A stretch of DNA of 8,264 nucleotides from an uncultured Chloroflexota bacterium. Its GTDB lineage: Bacteria; Chloroflexota; Dehalococcoidia; UBA3495. Positions 6,225-8,264 of this stretch are shown one piece after another. Numbering within the stretch: the stretch's first letter is position 1; each line of letters opens with the position of its first letter. The stretch is from contig CAJWBT010000092.1 in NCBI GenBank assembly GCA_913020235.1, positions 1 through 8,264 of the forward strand. The letters are read 5' to 3'. The position numbers and the translations under genes were made by a program. Below the pieces are notes generated by a model. That model searched no databases. It was not told the origin of the DNA and saw only the letters and a program-made list of their open reading frames with translations.

Positions 6225-6971
6225 ATGCGCTTTCACATCCTCACCCTCTTTACCGAAGCCTTTCAGGGGCCCCTCCAGCACAGCATGCTCGGCCTGGCGT
6301 GCCGGCGGGGCTTGATCTCCATCCAGATCACCGACATCCGTTCCTACACCCACGACGCACACGGCACCGCCGACGACACCCAGTTCGGCGGAGGCCACGG
6401 CATGGTTCTCAAACCGGAGCCGGTCTTCGAGGCGGTGGAGGACGCCCTTAATAGCCACCCTCCGGAGGAGCAGGGGGCCATACCGGTCATTCTGCTCACC
6501 CCCCAGGGTGAAACCTTCAACCAGAAGATGGCGCTGGAACTGGTCCGGGCCCCGGCCCTGGTGCTGATCTGCGGCCACTACGCGGGCGAAGACGAGCGAA
6601 TCCGCCGCTCTCTGGCGACCCGCGAAGTCAGCATTGGGGATTTCGTGCTCACCGGGGGAGAGCTTCCAGCCATGGTGATGGTGGACGCCGTTGCCCGGTT
6701 AATTCCCGGCGTGGTGGGCTCCCAGGAGAACGTGGAGGAGGACTCCATAACTTCGGGCCTGCTGCAGCACCCGCTGTACACCCGTCCGGCCGAATACCGG
6801 GGCCTGGCCGTTCCGGAAATCCTGCGCTCCGGGCACCACGCCGAAATCGCCCGTTGGCGCCGCCAGGAGTCTTTGAGGCGTACCCTGGAGCGGCGTCCCG
6901 ACCTGCTGGAGACCGCCGGCTTGAGCGCCGAGGACCTGGCATTTCTTCGGTCTCTGGGCTACGGAGAATGA
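6225..6971 (+). CDS. trmD: tRNA (guanine-N1)-methyltransferase TrmD
   Basis: TrmD methylates N1 of G37 in tRNAs with a G at 36, using S-adenosylmethionine, and so prevents +1 frameshifting; it acts as a dimer in the cytoplasm. The 248-residue length is normal. SPOUT trefoil-knot motifs are clear: LTPQGETF (91-98), CGHYAGEDERI (116-126), SIGDFVLTGGELPAM (136-150), ARLIPGVVG (157-165), EEDSITSGLL (171-180, with the putative base Asp173) and HPLYTRP (182-188). The C-terminal domain holds SGHHAEIARWRRQESLRRT (202-220) and RPDLLE. Two motif changes stand out: GGGHGMV (55-61) where most have GGGPGMV, and Ala120 where the HYEG/RYEG motif has Glu. The gene is not beside rpsP, rimM or rplS as in many bacteria. 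The ribosome site before ATG 6225 is weak. Confidence 0.95.
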   Translation: MRFHILTLFTEAFQGPLQHSMLGLACRRGLISIQITDIRSYTHDAHGTADDTQFGGGHGMVLKPEPVFEAVEDALNSHPPEEQGAIPVILLTPQGETFNQKMALELVRAPALVLICGHYAGEDERIRRSLATREVSIGDFVLTGGELPAMVMVDAVARLIPGVVGSQENVEEDSITSGLLQHPLYTRPAEYRGLAVPEILRSGHHAEIARWRRQESLRRTLERRPDLLETAGLSAEDLAFLRSLGYGE

Positions 6972-7005
6972 AGATGGAACGGTGTCCATCGTCCCGAAGC
7001 GCCCA

Positions 7006-7064
7006 AACACCCCTCACCGCCGGCCCTTCTCCCAGCGGGAGAGGGGCCTGGAGTGAGGGGTGTT
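7006..7064. repeat. palindromic repeat copy 1 (two nested stems), possible trmD terminator
   Basis: AACACCCCTCAC (7006-7017) and GTGAGGGGTGTT (7053-7064) make a perfect 12-bp outer stem. Inside it, GGCCCTTCTCCC and GGGAGAGGGGCC (7022-7033 and 7037-7048) make a second 12-bp stem with one T-G pair and a 3-base loop. It begins 35 bases after the trmD stop and is followed by ATTTTC, so it may serve as a terminator. A related, same-orientation copy lies at 7641-7711. Confidence 0.85.
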
Positions 7065-7113
7065 ATTTTCGGTCGGAAACCACACCAGCCGGTCAACCCT
7101 AGGACGATAATCA

Positions 7114-7593
7114 ATGGCCAAAACCGATTTCAAGTTCCAAACGCAACTCCGGGTGCGCTGGATGGAGTGCGACGCTCAGGGGATCGTTTTCAACGGGTCC
7201 TATATGGGCTACCTGGAAGTGGGGCAAGCGGAGTACTTCCGAAAGCTGGGGTTCAGCATCTACCGGATCGCCCAGCGGGGCTACTTCGACAGCGCGGTGG
7301 TCAGAACGGTCCTGGAGTTCAAGTCCCCGGCGAGAGTCGACGACATTCTGGACCTCTACGTCCGGGTGAGCCACATCGGCAATACCAGCCTGCACCTCGA
7401 TATCGAGGTATATCCTCAGCTTTCTGACCGGCTGCTGAGCACGCTGCAAGCGGTGTACGTGGGTTTCCACGTGGAGTCGGAGACCACCCGCCCGGTGCCC
7501 GACGAGATCCGCGAGTTGGTGGACCATTTCGAGGCCACCGGCGAGGTGCTGCCCTTGGAACGCTTTCCCCGGCTGGCCGAAGCGGCCCGATAA
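7114..7593 (+). CDS. hotdog-fold acyl-CoA thioesterase (4HBT / YbgC family)
   Basis: The 159-residue protein matches the 4-hydroxybenzoyl-CoA thioesterase family of single hotdog domains, which hydrolyse acyl-CoA or aryl-CoA thioesters and work as tetramers. The family signature is clear: LRVRWMECDAQGIVFNGSYM (12-31), with the conserved Asp20 in the D-xx-G-hydrophobic-V/F-F-N motif, then GYLEVGQAEYFRKLGFS along the central helix. A later strand pair follows, LEFKSPARVDDILDLYVRV (67-85) and QAVYVGFHVES (112-122). The start ATG at 7114 has AGGA about 9 bases upstream. The gene stands alone between two related palindromic repeats (7006-7064 and 7641-7711). The crotonase-like gene downstream also acts on CoA esters, so a shared acyl-CoA pathway is possible but not shown. 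The substrate cannot be read from sequence. Confidence 0.88.
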   Translation: MAKTDFKFQTQLRVRWMECDAQGIVFNGSYMGYLEVGQAEYFRKLGFSIYRIAQRGYFDSAVVRTVLEFKSPARVDDILDLYVRVSHIGNTSLHLDIEVYPQLSDRLLSTLQAVYVGFHVESETTRPVPDEIRELVDHFEATGEVLPLERFPRLAEAAR

Positions 7594-7640
7594 GGCCGTC
7601 TTCGAGTCTCTCCGGACCCTGAGAAGGAATGGCCGCATGT

Positions 7641-7711
7641 GCCCTCACCCTCGGTCCTTCTCCCATCGGGGAGAGGGATGCACCCGGCGCAGCCGGGGGC
7701 TGGGTGAGGGC
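7641..7711. repeat. palindromic repeat copy 2 (three stems)
   Basis: GCCCTCACCC (7641-7650) and GGGTGAGGGC (7702-7711) form a perfect 10-bp outer stem. Within it are an inner CTTCTCCC / GGGAGAGG stem like that of copy 1, and an extra CCCGGC-GCA-GCCGGG hairpin (7683-7697) absent from copy 1. Both copies have the same orientation and share the CCCTCACC, CCTTCTCCC and GGAGTGAGGG-like blocks. This looks like a REP/MITE-like family of GC-rich genomes. It lies 48 bases after the thioesterase stop. Confidence 0.85.
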
Positions 7712-7729
7712 TGGTCGCCGGACCCTCGG

Positions 7730-7758
7730 TTGCCTGTCCCCTTCTTTCCCCTTATTAT
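7730..7758 (+). promoter_or_regulatory. likely promoter of the crotonase-like gene
   Basis: TTGCCT (7730-7735, 4/6) and TATTAT (7753-7758, 5/6) are 17 bases apart, in an AT-rich island within GC-rich DNA. The predicted start of transcription is near 7765, giving a leader of about 100 bases before ATG 7865. Confidence 0.5.
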
Positions 7759-7864
7759 AGTACCGGCGAGCCGCCCACCACTTCGACGGGGCAGGCCCGT
7801 ACAAAGGTGTCATCTCCCCTGGGTCGCACCAGGGGGGGCGGAAACTTACGGAGGTCGTGCACAG

Positions 7865-8264
7865 ATGGACTACCGCTATGTTCTGTACGAAAAGGATGGC
7901 CCGGTTGTCAGGATTACCATGAACCGGCCAGAAAAGCTGAACGTAATAGACTTCCCCGGCCAGGGCGGCATCCTGGACAATTTCTACGCCGCGCTTGGGG
8001 AGGCCGAGGAAGACGACGAAGTAAAAGTTGTGGTGATTCGAGGCGCCGGCCGGTCCTTCTGCGCGGGCCATGACCTGGAGGTTGTGGGGTTCATCTACGG
8101 CATTGGCACCGGACAGCCCGGTGAGCGCCGGGCCAGCCAGCGAATCCGCCTCAAGGTAGACCGCAAGTGGATGGAGAACCACCTGAAGCTTCTCACGTTC
8201 CCCAAGATTACCATCGCCCAGGTCCAGGGCCACTGCATCGGAGAGGGCGCGCTCATGATGGAGT
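7865..8264 (+). CDS. enoyl-CoA hydratase/isomerase (crotonase) family protein, N-terminal part
   Basis: The first 133 codons are present and the gene runs off the right edge. Crotonase-fold marks are VVRITMNRPEKLNVID (14-29), VVVIRGAGRSFCAGHDLEVV (55-74), which contains the first oxyanion-hole loop, and KITIAQVQGHCIGEGALMM (114-132) with the second oxyanion-hole Gly. Such proteins bind acyl-CoA and stabilise an enolate; reactions include hydration, isomerisation, hydrolysis and decarboxylation. Where classical hydratases read GGGCE with a catalytic Glu, this one reads GEGAL, so the Glu position is Leu130 and the reaction may not be simple hydration. The segment FIYGIGTGQPGERRASQ (76-92) makes the loop between the oxyanion regions long. 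The ATG at 7865 follows a good GGAGGT (7850-7855) at 9 bases. The second catalytic region lies beyond the window. Confidence 0.87.
   Translation, partial: MDYRYVLYEKDGPVVRITMNRPEKLNVIDFPGQGGILDNFYAALGEAEEDDEVKVVVIRGAGRSFCAGHDLEVVGFIYGIGTGQPGERRASQRIRLKVDRKWMENHLKLLTFPKITIAQVQGHCIGEGALMME

Noticed and set aside
7754..7759. TATAAT on the minus strand near 7755
   Set aside because: It has no -35 box at a suitable distance and no minus-strand gene follows. It is the complement of the AT-rich island used for the plus-strand promoter.
7319..8233. 304-codon open frame on the minus strand
   Set aside because: It lies antisense to the thioesterase and crotonase genes, crosses the palindromic repeat and the AT-rich promoter, and its product is low-complexity Arg/Pro/Gly with no domain. 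Both plus-strand proteins have clear family motifs.

Overview
The window comes from a GC-rich bacterial genome. Bacterial marks are a lipobox lipoprotein, Shine-Dalgarno sequences, sigma70-type promoters, TrmD and a 14-subunit-type complex I operon. No gene here fixes the phylum. The gene mix (COG1228 amidohydrolase, flavin reductase, hotdog thioesterase, crotonase) and the palindromic CCCTCACC / CTCCC repeats would fit a Chloroflexota (Dehalococcoidia or SAR202-like) metagenomic contig, but this is an impression and not a demonstration.

Layout. The left half (1-4529) is read on the minus strand. A TolB-like beta-propeller lipoprotein (3507-4529) lies upstream of a flavin-reductase-like protein (2620-3210). 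Next comes a two-domain protein joining a CinA/PncC-like domain to an HxGH nucleotidyltransferase (1341-2474). The start of a respiratory complex I operon follows: nuoA, nuoB and nuoC, with nuoC cut by the window edge. The nuo genes overlap by 13-14 bases and use TTG and GTG starts at nuoB and nuoC. The right half (4902-8264) is read on the plus strand: a metal-dependent amidohydrolase, trmD, a hotdog acyl-CoA thioesterase, and a crotonase-fold protein cut by the right edge. The two halves diverge from a 370-base intergenic region rich in palindromes.

How the genes relate. Only nuoABC is a clear operon. The CinA/nucleotidyltransferase protein may act in pyridine-nucleotide metabolism, which would relate it to the NADH dehydrogenase downstream, but this is inference. 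The amidohydrolase, trmD, thioesterase and crotonase appear to be separate units, each parted from the next by hairpins or palindromic repeats.

Most striking observation. The nuo promoter is near-consensus (TTGACA, 17-base spacer, TATATT on the minus strand). It sits in the middle of a perfect 23-bp inverted repeat (1219-1241 and 1315-1337). This is the architecture of an invertible promoter, a looped operator or a small palindromic element. Other points are the fusion protein, a TrmD with an altered active-site motif, a crotonase lacking one usual catalytic Glu, two related palindromic repeats flanking the thioesterase gene, a 3 x 14-bp tandem repeat before the flavin reductase start, and two overlapping hairpins in the amidohydrolase leader.
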